Of a stretch of 64,000 bases of DNA, positions 10,658-20,558 are shown one piece after another. How positions within the stretch are numbered: position 1 is the first letter of the stretch; every line of letters begins with the position of its first letter. Origin of the DNA: Cryptococcus deneoformans JEC21 (Eukaryota; Basidiomycota; Tremellomycetes; Tremellales; Cryptococcaceae); the NCBI RefSeq assembly GCF_000091045.1, contig NC_006693.1, forward strand, positions 730,299 through 794,298, in the 5' to 3' direction. The translations under genes and the position numbers were made by a program. The notes beneath the pieces are model-generated. The model saw only the letters and a list, made by a program, of their open reading frames with translations, made no database searches and was not told where the DNA came from.

Positions 10658-11163
10658 TGTAGGCACTGGGGGTGCCTCACTGCGTTCGGTTGGCGTTCGA
10701 GAAGGATGGGCGTTCGTGGTATAGGTCTAGAGGGCGTTCGGATGCGTTCGAGGAAGCGTTCGTTGTTTGTTTATAGTTATAGTGGTCTACTGGATGCGAA
10801 ACTAGCAATGGTTGATATGCATGAGTTTCGCTTCGAGAAAGAGAAAACTATAACTATGTATGAGATCTATATATGTATATATATGTATGGATGTATGCAG
10901 AAACAAACAGAAGTCCATCGAAAAAAAAGGGACAGAGATCCGGCGAAGTCCGCCGCCGCGTCTCGGCAGCAATTGCCGGTCCTATGCATGAGAATAAAAT
11001 ATCATGCATAGGATAAAGGCAGGACAAAGCTCGATGCCGCGTTTCGGCGAAGTCCGAAAGACGCGTTTCGGCATCAAATCTCACTTACCAACATCGACCA
11101 ATGCATAGGAATAAATCCTACCATATGGTGAGAACGAGTGGTGGTAAGGGCTCTGCACTTACA
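10658..11163 (-). repeat. 5' LTR of inner family-1 element
   Basis: 506 bp, matching the 3' LTR at 5062. In sense orientation a TATATATAC/ATATATA stretch near 10868-10885 lies about 60 nt upstream of the TGCTAGTTTCG self-primer candidate, consistent with transcription starting near 10807. Confidence 0.95.
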
Positions 11164-11168
11164 GTATC

Positions 11169-14100
11169 ATGATCATGGAAGGTAACACCTGGAGCAGTAG
11201 ACGGATCAGCAAGCCATTCTTTGAATAATACATCACCTTGATAACCCTGCGCAATCGCGCGAAGGGTGTCCGGATCCAAAGTGGGCTCGTATGTCATTGT
11301 GGCATGAACTGAAACCGGTGATTGATCCAGAGAGGGGTCGGCAGGTTCGACGGCATCCGAAGGGGCGTGACGAGAGAGGTAATCGGCGAGAGTATTGAAC
11401 TCCCCTTTGATGTATTCGATGCGGAGGTCGAAATCCTTCAGAGTACTCAGCCACCGAAGCTGACGGGGAGAGAGATTACGTTGACCTAGGAACCATTGAA
11501 GGGTAAAGTGATCGCAGTAGACGTGGACTGGAATGCCGTATAGCAGAGGGCGCCAATGATCGAGGGCATTAATAATCGCCAGCAGCTCATGGTCATGTAC
11601 CGGATAGTTCCGTTGTGCACTATTGAAGGTGCGCGAATCGTAGGCCACGGGCTGGGCGGACTCCCGAGAGGTACCGACACCAATCCAAGCGCCAGTACCT
11701 GTGTTGGAAGCGTCGGTGAATAGAAAGACCTGCTGCTTTCCCGCTTTGACAGCATCATAATCGATAACGGCAAGACAGGGGACAGTACTCACCGCACGTC
11801 GAGTCGCTTCAAAGGCCGCCTTCTCCGCAGGACCGAACGACCATCTCCAACCAGTCCATCCCTCGGGGAGGTGTCCCTTATGCATCTTGACAGCCTTGTA
11901 GTAAGCTTTCTCAGCCGCCGCATTCGGAGGAAGAGTGGCGTGAAGCACGGCGGTGTGGTCGGCCAGGTTTGGTACGAAATCGCGAAGGTAGTTAACGAGA
12001 CCGAGGAACGAGTGAAGTTGGTGAGAATTGACCGGGAGGGGGAACTGCTCGACGCGTGCTATTTTGGCGGGGTCGGGCAGAATCTGTCCGGGGCGGATGA
12101 TATGTCCTAAGAACGCTACTTCGTCGAGGAACAGCTTTGACTTCTCACGCGAGCAGCGAAGACCACTTCGACGTAGGGCAGAAAGAACACTCACAATATT
12201 ATCATGCAGGTCCTTAGCATCCTTCCCCCATATGATGATATCGTCCACGTAAGCCTCGCAACATTCCCCAGTTAAACCTTGTAACGCCTCATTAATGCGA
12301 CGCTGTTGAGCGGCCGGCGCGTTCCGGATCCCTTGAGGCATTACCACCCACTCTAGGAGACCGAGAGGAGTGGTGATAGCGGTTTTCGGGATGTCCTCCT
12401 CCTTCATTAACGTTTGGAAAAAGGCATCCTTACAGTCAAGTTTTGCGAAAATCTTGCCCTTCCTGGCGGCACGGTGGAGGATATCCTGGACATTCCCCAT
12501 AGGGTACATGTCGGGGACCGTGACGTTGTTCAGAGCGCGGAAATCGCAGACCATTCGGAATTTGCCATTACCTTTGGACACGAGGAACGCCGGGAAGGCC
12601 CAAGGGGAACTAGAGTATCGAAGACGTCCTGCATTCAGATGTTCTAATAACATCTCTCGGAAACGGGGAAGCAGGGCTTCCGGTACTCGATAGGGTGGCG
12701 AGCGGTGGGGAGTAGCACCATGTTTCAGGTTAATTTCGAAACGCACGCCAGACTTTGTTTTGGAGATGGTGGGGAAATTTCGCACGTTGCCTAGGTCGTC
12801 GCAGAAAACATCGTGGAATTCGGTCTGAAGCTTGCGTAGAACATCCGTCAGACTGTCGGACTCGGCGGCCACGCGGGTCTGCGAAAGATTGGGGCGGGTG
12901 TCGGCGAATGACACTGTGACGGTAGTCGAGGCGGGATTTGCGGCGGCGTGGGAAACTGGCGCGCCTAACTTTTGCAAGCCTAACGCAGACAAGTGCACAC
13001 TGCCCGCCTCCAATAACCGAACGAAAGAATTTGATTCCGCGAGTAATCCGTGCCGCGCGAAGAAATTTAGTCCTAAGATACCATCGTAGGTACCGTGCAG
13101 ATCCATCAGGACACCATCGACTCGATACATGCGACCACCTAGGGAAAACGACCCGACGACCATATCTGTGACCAACGGACCCGCCAAACCTCCGGCTAGA
13201 CGCACTCGCATCCGTACCAACCCTTTCTTCACTTCCCAGCCCAGTCTCGCCGCCAACCTCGGATCCACAAAGGTTGTGGACGCCCCCGTGTCGAGTAAGA
13301 ATTTAGGGGAGGGGGCTGATAAACGGCTGTCAGCGGAGACTGGGACGGATATGGAGAGCAAAGGATGGAAAAGAGCGTACATCGCGTCACAGGTATCATC
13401 ATCGGCTGGAGGAACGGTTTGGGTTAACGTCAGATAGGCCGAGGTGGCATCGCCTGCCGTCAGTTCAGTCTCGAGTTGGTTGACCTTAGGAGTCGGAGCG
13501 CGTGTACGGGTAGGGCACTTGGAATGCTGATGCCCTGTTTTACGACAATCGTAGCATCGGTTCTCCTTGCGGAAGACTTCCCGGATATGGTGGCCCGCCG
13601 GGGAGAGATAGTATGGCAGAGCGTGGGAAGGGTCGTGATAGTAGGACATAGAGTGGGGTAATTGGACGTTGTCGGAAGAAACCTGGTTGGTGGGACGGGA
13701 CCTAATCCGAGAGGCGGCATCCTCGTGTTGAATTCGTTCGACGTGGTTGCTGATCAAGGCCCGCAGTGCGTCCAGATCGTCGACGTGAAATTCGGGCAAG
13801 TCAACCAAGCGAAGAAAAAGGCGCTCGGGACAGGCCGCACGATAAAAACTGGTGAGTTGTTGGTCGGTCGGGTATAGCTTACTCCCAAGGAGGTGGGCAC
13901 GGTGCAAAATCACCACATTGTCGAATTTTTTCCAACCCTCCGACGACGCCTCGTGGAAGGAGAGACGAAAAAGAGCACGGCTTTCGCGGAACTCCCAGTT
14001 GGACGGCATGGCCTTAGCCTTGAAAGCGGCTGACCACGTCTCCCATGTCGTTATTCCATCGGTCTCCATACGGCGACCGTCTTGCTCAACCCAACCAACG

Positions 14101-14456
14101 AGACCAGCGCACTCAATCGAATTGTTCGCCAGCTCAATCACTGTCACACGGCATCTCTCTTCCACCTCCTCGTCATCCGAGGGAGTCAGAAGGCCGTGCG
14201 TTCGCAAAACCTGTTGAAGCCGACGCAAATGGGTAAGGGTGCGGTCCGCATCGCCAAGGGGACCCTCGAAACGAGGGATGTCTGACGCCTTGGGCAATGG
14301 TATACCTCGGGGTGTATAACGTTCCTTGGTAGCTGATAGTTTGTTTTGTTTAGCCAGCAGCTCAGTGAGGAGCGCCAGCGTATCGTCTTGTTGTTGAACG
14401 CGGTCGACCAGACGCGCGAGTAACTCGGTTGGAGAGTCTTGAGCTGATTTGGGCAT
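11169..14456 (-). CDS. Outer family-1 Gag-Pol, N-terminal part (Gag to RNase H)
   Basis: About 1096 codons from MPKSAQDSP (14456) to the inner element's insertion point. An in-frame codon upstream would start at 14507, inside the LTR, but position 14456 matches the inner copy's start. Gag, the CCHC knuckle CYDCRKTGHQHSKC, protease LLDTGAST, RT with YVDD and RNase H (LFTDAS) are all present and open. It differs from the inner copy by scattered substitutions (for example RDREL versus HDHEL in RNase H, and SSSPWAFP versus SSSPWASP in RT). The reading frame past 11169 runs into the inner element's LTR and stops at 11118. Confidence 0.9.
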
Positions 14457-14498
14457 GGTGGGTATGGTGTAAAAGGTAGGTGCTAGTTTCGAAAAAAG

Positions 14499-14998
14499 TG
14501 TAGGCACTGGGGGTGCCTCACTGCGTTCGGTTGGCGTTCGAGAAGGATGGGCGTTCGTGGTATAGGTCTAGAGGGCGTTCGGATGCGTTCGAGGAAGCGT
14601 TCGGTGTTTGTTTATAGTTATAGTGGTCTACTGGATGCGAAACTAGCAATGGTTGATATGCATGAGTTTCGCTTAGAGAAAGAGAAAACTATAACTATGT
14701 ATGAGATCTATATATATATATGTATGGACGTATGCAGAAACAAACAGAAGTCCATCGAAAAAAAGGGGGCAGAGATCCGGCGAAGTCCGCCGCCGCGTTT
14801 CAGCAGCAATTGCCGGTCCTATGCATGAGAATAAAATATCATGCATAGGATGAGGCCGGACAGAGCCGATGCCGCGTTTCGGCGAAGTCCGAAAGACGCG
14901 TTTCGGCATCAAATCTCACCTACCAACATCGACCAATGCATAGGAATAAATCCTACCATATGGTGAGAATGAATGGTGGTAAGGGCTCTGCACTTACA
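14499..14998 (-). repeat. 5' LTR of outer family-1 element
   Basis: 500 bp, TG...CA. Same variant set as 2830-3329 with one base difference found. Its right flank (TCTTGTCTGTCTTC) is family-2 3'-UTR sequence, seen again at 20288. Confidence 0.95.
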
Positions 14999-16855
14999 TC
15001 TTGTCTGTCTTCAGGCCTGTGAGGAAGGGGGGGAGGAAACTGGAGGAGGAAAAAACGGACGAGAAAAAAATGAGAAAACACAGCACGAAGGAAAAAAAAG
15101 GGGGGAACGAAATTGAAAACCTGGACGGGTGGGCTTGGGGCTTGATGGGGGGGGGGTGGTTTGGCATGACGGAGTGTGGCCATGTCGGGGCCGTTAACCC
15201 TGGGTGAACATCTGAGAAACATCAGTAGTAACGTCCAGTACGTCGAGATGTAGCTCATCTTCGCCAATAAAGTCTTCCCAAGCCTCCTGCCAACCTGCAT
15301 AGTCCTGCGCCGTATCGCGACTGAGCCACCGAGCCTTGGGGCCTTCACCGGCGAGGCGGGCGCGCACTTGATAGACCTTTGGATGATTTCCCTTGGGGGT
15401 GAGGGTGCGGTCTTCAAGGATTTGGAGGATGCGTGGCGAGGAAACAGCCGGGCGGTCGAGTAGGCGAGGAACCGCGTGCTGGTGATACTGTTCGGATTCC
15501 CGGTATGGCTTGAGGCGCGAAACATGGCGGCGAGGCGTCGACTGTGTTGAGGTGACGGGAACATCCAATTCATAGAGTGATTGCTCGGGAAAGGCCTTGA
15601 GGATGGTGAAGGGGCCTTCCCAACAGGGCATGAACTTCGCAGAACGGTTAGTGGCTGTCTTATATTCGTGACGGAACTCAGCTGTGTTCAAGTAGACTTT
15701 GTCTCCCGGGCAGTAGACCGGGTCTGGCCGACGATGCTTGTTGGCTTGAACACTTTGCCGATGCTTAGCGAGAAGCAGTTCGTCACGAGCGATGCCCTCT
15801 TCGAGGGCCATGCGTTGGGCAGCGAGATCCCATTCGGAGGCTGTAGGTTGGGCGAGGGACTGGTCCGTAGCTGATGTTGAGGGGAGAAGCGGCGGAGTGA
15901 GTGACAGGCGTTTCCCGAAAACGAGCTCGGCGGGGGTGTGGTGGGTTGAGCGTCGGATGGTGTTGTTCATTGCGAAGGCGACCCGCTGTAGGTTGGCTGC
16001 CCAATTTCGGCCTTGGTCGTCAGTCCAGGTTCGCAGGATCTGGATGACTGTCTTGTTAGATCGTTCTGATATACCATCGGTCTGGGGGTGGTATGCTGTG
16101 GACATCTTTAGCTTAGTGCCCAGGAGGGAATTCAACCGACGCCATGACGCAGCAGTGAATAACTTATCGCGGTCTGAGACAATCGATTGTGGTACCCCAT
16201 ATTTAGAAACCCAGTGGTCGTAGTAGAGTTGAGCAAAAGCGGAGGACATGAGCGTCGTGACTGTTGGTATGAGAGCGACCCAGCCGGTGAGGCGATCGGT
16301 AATGACGATGAGATAGTCGAAGCTGTGTGATTGCGGTAGTGGCCCCACGAAATCTATGCCTATGTCGGAGAATTTGGCGGGAGGAACTGGTAATGAGTGT
16401 AGTAGTCCGGGAGGCTTAGTGGTGGTAGCTTTGGATGTCTGACAGGCTGGGCAAGAGCTGACAAAGTCCTTTACGTCACTAGCCATACCATCCCAGAAGT
16501 ACTTACAACGCAGTAGTTCAAGTGTTTTCTCCACCCCGAAATGGCCCATCGCATCGTGGCATTCCTGTAGGCACTGTTCTCGTAAGGTCAGTACTTCGGG
16601 GATGCAGAGCCGGTCCTCGTATGTCAGCACTGTCCTGACCCCCCGTGCTCCGTTGACTTCGGCTGTGCGGACACCCGGAGGGCAGCGGTCTACTTCCCTC
16701 CAAATGCTCATTACTGGGTCCTGCCCATACCCTTCAGCCACTGCATCCAGGAAAGCTGCGTTTGGTGAGAGAACCATCATGGTGAGGGCGTTGACGTGGG
16801 CGTCGGAGTTGCAGAGCCGGGAGAAAGCGTCGGCGATGACATTAGTGGCCCCTGG
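14999..16855 (-). mobile_element. Family-2 chromovirus, 3' fragment (copy a)
   Basis: Remnant of a second Ty3/chromovirus family in minus orientation: 3' untranslated region from 14999, then pol coding to 16855, where a copia LTR begins at GGCCCCTGG. It has no LTR of its own in this copy because the family-1 LTR cuts its 3' end. It aligns along its length with copy b (20288-21776 plus 22719-23160). Confidence 0.88.
15194..16855 (-). pseudogene. Family-2 Pol, RNase H end to integrase and tail (truncated)
   Basis: About 550 codons open to the truncation point, stop at 15194. HHCC finger (CHDAMGHFGVEKTLE...CPACQ), DDE core (GIDFVGPLPQ, SIVSDRD, YHPQTDGISERSN), GPFTILKAFPEQSLYEL barrel and a chromodomain-like end (ILQILEDRT...RARLAGEG...RWLSRD). 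The C-terminus continues past the chromodomain-like block with GEDELHLDVLDVTTDVSQMF. The N-terminal Gag, protease and RT are missing, so it cannot act alone. This copy is less decayed than copy b and shows the ancestral codons at several CpG sites. Confidence 0.85.
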
Positions 16856-16880
16856 TGTCAGAATGATTGATCCAACCTGG

Positions 16881-16980
16881 ATCTGGAGAGATCAGTAGGG
16901 ATCTGGAGAGATCAGTAGGGATCTGGAGAGATCNGTAGGGATCTGGAGAGATCAGTAGGGATCTGGAGGCATGGGAATTG
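16881..16980 (+). repeat. 20-bp tandem repeat in copia LTR
   Basis: Four consecutive copies of ATCTGGAGAGATCAGTAGGG (16881-16960; an N sits at 16934), then a degenerate repeat built on GGAGGCATGGGAATTGTT(A/G)GT. The N marks unresolved assembly, so the copy number is uncertain. Confidence 0.9.
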
Positions 16981-17449
16981 TTAGTGGAGGCATGGGAATT
17001 GTTGGTGGTGGCATGGGAAGAAGGGGAGATTAGATTACATAAGCCAGAACACTTACAATATCGAAACAAATAAAGACAAAGGATTGTAGAATAGTTTCCA
17101 TGCAACTTAGACATCTCTGGCAATCGACACCGCGTGCTCAAGCTCTCTCTAGACAACTCTACATCTGACAGGTTATGAGCCTTGCTGCTTAACAGCACTA
17201 GACTCTAGCAAACACATCAGTCAACCAACACAAATCCTGCAGGTCACTATTGCATTAGTACCACAGGTACTGCTTGATACCAACAAGTGGTGAGAAAATC
17301 TGGTGCCCCCCAGTGGCAAGTCACTGCGCCTAGTGCACAAGCAAACTTGCCTTGTGTTAGCTAAGTACAACCTGGACGTCTCTTTATCTCTATTACAAAG
17401 AACACGACTCTCACTTCTCCTACAGAGCTCTGAAAGCTACACACACATC

Positions 17450-19137
17450 ATGTCCAACAATACAGACAACAACACATCCTACCAGGGGGTCATCTTAACT
17501 GGCCCCCAGAACTATGCTGAATGGGAGCTATCTATCAAAACATCTCTCATCCTCAAGGACCTGGAGATTGGTACTCCAGTCAGCCTTGACAGCATGTCCT
17601 CCAAAGAGGACAAGGAGAAGTACAAGAGGTCCAGGCAAGCTTTTGCCCTTCTTATCAAATCACTCTCACCAGAAGTCCAGGCATCCCTCCCTGCCAACAT
17701 ACGATCTGTAGAGACAGCAGACAGCTCAGCACTCTGGGAGGAGCTCAAATCCCAGTACTCAGCAGCAGTGGGCGCAAGACAGGCTCAACTTTTGCAACAA
17801 ATGTGGTTATCCCCTGTCATTGAAGGAGAAGACCCAAACAAGCGCATGGCAGAAATCAGATCAGCCCATGCTCAGATCAACAGCAGTGGTGAGAACCTCT
17901 CGGACCGAATGCTTGCCTATGCCATGACCCTAGCTCTTCCAGAATCATTCACCACTGTCAAGCAAACTCTCTGGCTCAGGGAACCACTTACCTCTTCAGC
18001 TGTGCAGGCAGCAGTCCAAGCTGAGTGGACAAGGAGGTCCAGTGAGGAGGTAGCAATGGCTAACAGGGTGCAGGAGAGTCACACCCAAGGCAACAAAAGC
18101 AATAGAAGGGCCAAGCCAAGGGAATGGACTGAGAAATGGTGCAGTATCCATAAAGTGCCTACTCACAATACCAGAGACTGCTCTCTCAGGAAGTTCAGCA
18201 ATAACCACAGTCAGTCAGGTCAGGCTAGGGTGGGTACCGGTGAGTCTGCTAAGGCAGAGGAGCTGGCATCTACCTTCCATGCTGTAGCAGCAACTACAAC
18301 CTGTTTCCATGACAACTCCTTCATAGTGGACTCAGGGGCTTCACACCACATGGTTAGCAACAAAGGCTTACTTCACAACTATGGGCCAGCAACAATTGTC
18401 AGAAGTGTAAAGATTGGTAATGGCACTATTCTTCCAGTCGCTGGCCAGGGAACTATGACCATTGGAGCTACCACTCTTCAGCAAGTCCTCCATGTTCCCC
18501 AACTCCAGTGTAACCTTCTCGCTGTTAACAAGGTCCCATCTGGTTTCCACTGGGCATTCAGCAGCAGTAAAGGTGAACTTTTTGATCAATCTAACCAGGT
18601 CTGCTTGTCTGCCCCATTCAAAGATGGTGCCTACTCCCTGCAGGTAGATCCATCTGGCCATGCCTATCCTGTTCAACTGGCTGATACTCTCTCAGAATGG
18701 CATCATAAGCTAGGGCATTTGGGAATTGAGAAAGTGGTTAGGCTTGCAAAAGAAGGGAGACTTGGTCAGAATAATCAATTGAAGAATGCAAATGCTGGTG
18801 ATACCAAAGATTTCTATTGTGAAGCGTGTATTAAGGGGAAAACTGGGCGACTTCCTTCACCACCTGAACCCAACATCAGAGCTTCCAGGCCACTTGAACT
18901 ATTGCATGTCGACATCTGGGGACCAGCACCAGTCGCTTCCAAGGGAGGTATGCGATACTTCCTGACTGTCTATGATGATTACAGCCACCGGATTTCCCTC
19001 ACCTTGATGAGAATGAAGTCTGAGACACTGCAGAGTTTCAAAAACTTTGTCAATCATGCTGAAACTCAGACTGGTCATAAGGTTCAATCTATTCGGTCTG
19101 ATAGGGGCGGAGAATTTACATCAGCAGCATTCCAGAG
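17450..19137 (+). pseudogene. Copia Gag-Pol, truncated in integrase
   Basis: Reading starts at MSNNTDNNTSYQG (17450); an in-frame ATG at 17303 lies in the leader and is less likely. Gag resembles the UBN2/copia type (YAEWELSIKTSLI, ALWEELKSQY, LSDRMLAYAMTLALPES). Protease has IVDSGASHHM. The GAG-pre-integrase HHCC motif is EWHHKLGHLG...YCEACIKGK, and the integrase core is LLHVDIWGPAPVAS...YDDYSHR...IRSDRGGEF, which contains the first two acidic residues. The third, Glu, is lost at the break. The open frame continues to 19291 through foreign sequence, so the last 50 or so codons are not copia. Confidence 0.85.
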
Positions 19138-19293
19138 GATTTACGCAAATTCATCCCACACATCGCCACCAAGACGTCCGTTCTCACGGCTCTTCTCCCT
19201 CCGAACAAGACAGCAGAGAAAGCGTATGAATCCCGTAAACGTCAACTGGCTAAGGGCCTCCTGTAAGGTCCGGACAATAGACCTTCACTGAAC
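19138..19293 (+). pseudogene. Shard of a chromovirus RT/RNase H region
   Basis: Translating from 19140 gives LRKFIPHIATKTSVLTALLP followed by PNKTAEKAYESRK. This lines up with family-1 YLRDFVPNLADHTAVLHATL and PNAAAEKAYYKAV at the RT-RNase H junction but is a different, plus-strand element. A stop follows LAKGLL. It is cut on the left by the copia truncation and on the right by the family-2 LTR at 19294. Confidence 0.7.
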
Positions 19294-20044
19294 TGTCGGG
19301 GCTAGCTCGGAGGGACAAGGCTTGGAGAGAACTGGTGGGCTCTTAGGGCTGGCAGGGCTCGAGGCTTAACTTCGGACTGGAGAGAAGCAAACAAGATCCC
19401 AAATGCATATGCTGATTATGTCCTATCAGCGACTAGTAAAGGAGACAAGATGAAGAATTGATAGGAACACTGATCAGGATTAGCCAGGGGGTCTGAGGGG
19501 CGAAGGTAACTGGTAAAGAGCTCTGCTTACAGAGGAGAAGGCAAGGTACTTGTGACTGTACAGTCGGAAGAAGGAAAAGGTTGAACACAACAAGGATAAA
19601 AGAATAAAGGAATTTGTGTGTCAACCTTTCCATGTACCTTGCCTTCGCTCTCGAAACCAGTCGCGACCAAAGCTCCGGTAAACACCGGGGCTTGTGGCAT
19701 GAAAAATCGGACAAGAAACTCGGACTTAGGACGAGAAATGGAAGAGAAAATGAGAAGAGAAAAAGTGGAAGTAAAATAATGCACGTGACCTGGGAGGAAG
19801 AGTGTGGATGCAATTTGATGCGCGTGACTTGGAGGAAAGGAGCGGAAGTAATTTGAGACGCGGCTCGGAGAAACAGGGGAAAAATAAAGCACGTGACCTG
19901 GAGAAAGGAGAGCGGATGCAATTTGATGCGCGCAACTTGGAGGAAGAAGCGGAAGTAAATTGAAACGCAGCTCAAAATTAGAACTGGGGAAAGTGGTGAC
20001 CTCATGAGATGTGGGTCAACTGGGTCGGAGGCTAGCCTCTTACA
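19294..20044 (-). repeat. Family-2 3' LTR (751 bp)
   Basis: Plus-strand TGTCGGGGCTAGC...GGCTAGCCTCTTACA, ended by TG...CA. It is followed by CCCTCCCCCTCCTGG, the complement of a polypurine tract (AGGAGGGGGAGGG). The U3 part holds an imperfect duplication of about 100 bp (about 19772-19871 and 19879-19975), each copy with a CACGTG E-box (19782-19787 and 19890-19895). Confidence 0.88.
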
Positions 20045-20558
20045 CCCTCCCCCTCCTGGATGAGACGGAGGATGTGGGGGAGAAGAAAGAAAAAAAACAC
20101 ACAAAAAAAGGGGGAGAAGAATGAGTGAGAAAACTGTAGAAGCTGGGCTTCAATGAGGGGCCAGGCTGAGAGACAATCCATGAAACATGTTGACTGAGGG
20201 AAACCCCCACCACGAAAAAACTCCCTGGCCTTTTGGCTTCTTTTCAGATTCTTGTCTGGGGATAAAAAAATGGGGGGTGGGGGAACCTCTTGTCTGTCTT
20301 CAGGCCTGTGAGGAAGGGGGGAAGGAAATTGGAGGAGAAAAAAACGGACGAGAAAAAAATGAGAAAACATGGCATGAAGGAAAAAAAAGGGGGGAACGGA
20401 ATTGAAAACCTGGACAGGGGTGGGCTTGGGACTTGATGGGGGGGGGTGGTTTGGCATCTGTGTGAAGGTGTCAGCCTGGTCTGAGGGGTAGATGAGGAAA
20501 AAAAGGTGTTAGGGAGGGTGTATACAGCTCACGACGGAGTGTGGCCATGTCGGGACCG
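20045..20558 (-). other. 3' untranslated segment of family-2 copy b
   Basis: Polypurine tract next to the LTR, then a G-rich and A-rich stretch without a convincing gene. It matches 14999-15193 of copy a, with about 70 bp extra at 20458-20532. Confidence 0.65.

Larger units (their letters stand above)
5062..11163 (-). mobile_element. Complete, apparently intact family-1 Ty3/chromovirus element (inner copy)
   Basis: A 6102-bp minus-strand LTR retrotransposon: 3' LTR 5062-5567, polypurine tract from 5568, gag-pol 5956-10614, primer-binding region 10640-10657, 5' LTR 10658-11163. I see no difference between the two 506-bp LTRs, which means a very recent insertion. The flanking 5 bp are GTATC on both sides (5057-5061 and 11164-11168), a textbook target-site duplication inside the pol gene of the outer element. 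The single long ORF and self-priming-type PBS match the Tf1/sushi branch of chromoviruses. Probably transposition-competent. Confidence 0.96.
2830..14998 (-). mobile_element. Family-1 Ty3/chromovirus LTR retrotransposon (outer copy, interrupted)
   Basis: Minus-strand element with 3' LTR 2830-3329 and 5' LTR 14499-14998, both 500 bp, TG...CA, and differing by only one base that I can find (3126 region G versus A near 14802). It is split at 5061/11169 by an inner copy of the same family. Without the insertion and one target copy it is about 6.06 kb. A purine-rich tract (GGGGGAGAG on the minus strand, 3330-3338) abuts the 3' LTR as a polypurine tract. The left 5 bp (CTTTC) and right 5 bp (TCTTG) do not match, so this is not a simple insertion (see findings). 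Both halves of gag-pol are open apart from the interruption. Confidence 0.92.
16856..19137 (+). mobile_element. Truncated Ty1/copia retrotransposon
   Basis: Plus-strand element inserted in family-2 copy a. Presumed 5' LTR 16856 to about 17285 (TGTCAG...CCAACA; the right end is inferred). Leader to 17449, then Gag-Pol to about 19137, where similarity to copia integrase ends and an unrelated chromovirus pol shard begins. RT, RNase H and the 3' LTR are absent. The left flank CCTGG would be the target duplication, but its partner was lost with the truncation. Confidence 0.85.

Noticed and set aside
11118..14507. Gag-Pol start at 14507
   Set aside because: This would begin inside the 5' LTR; the MPKSAQD start at 14456 matches the inner copy.
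16881..16960. CRISPR-like array in copia LTR
   Set aside because: Tandem 20-bp units without spacers, inside an LTR; a minisatellite.
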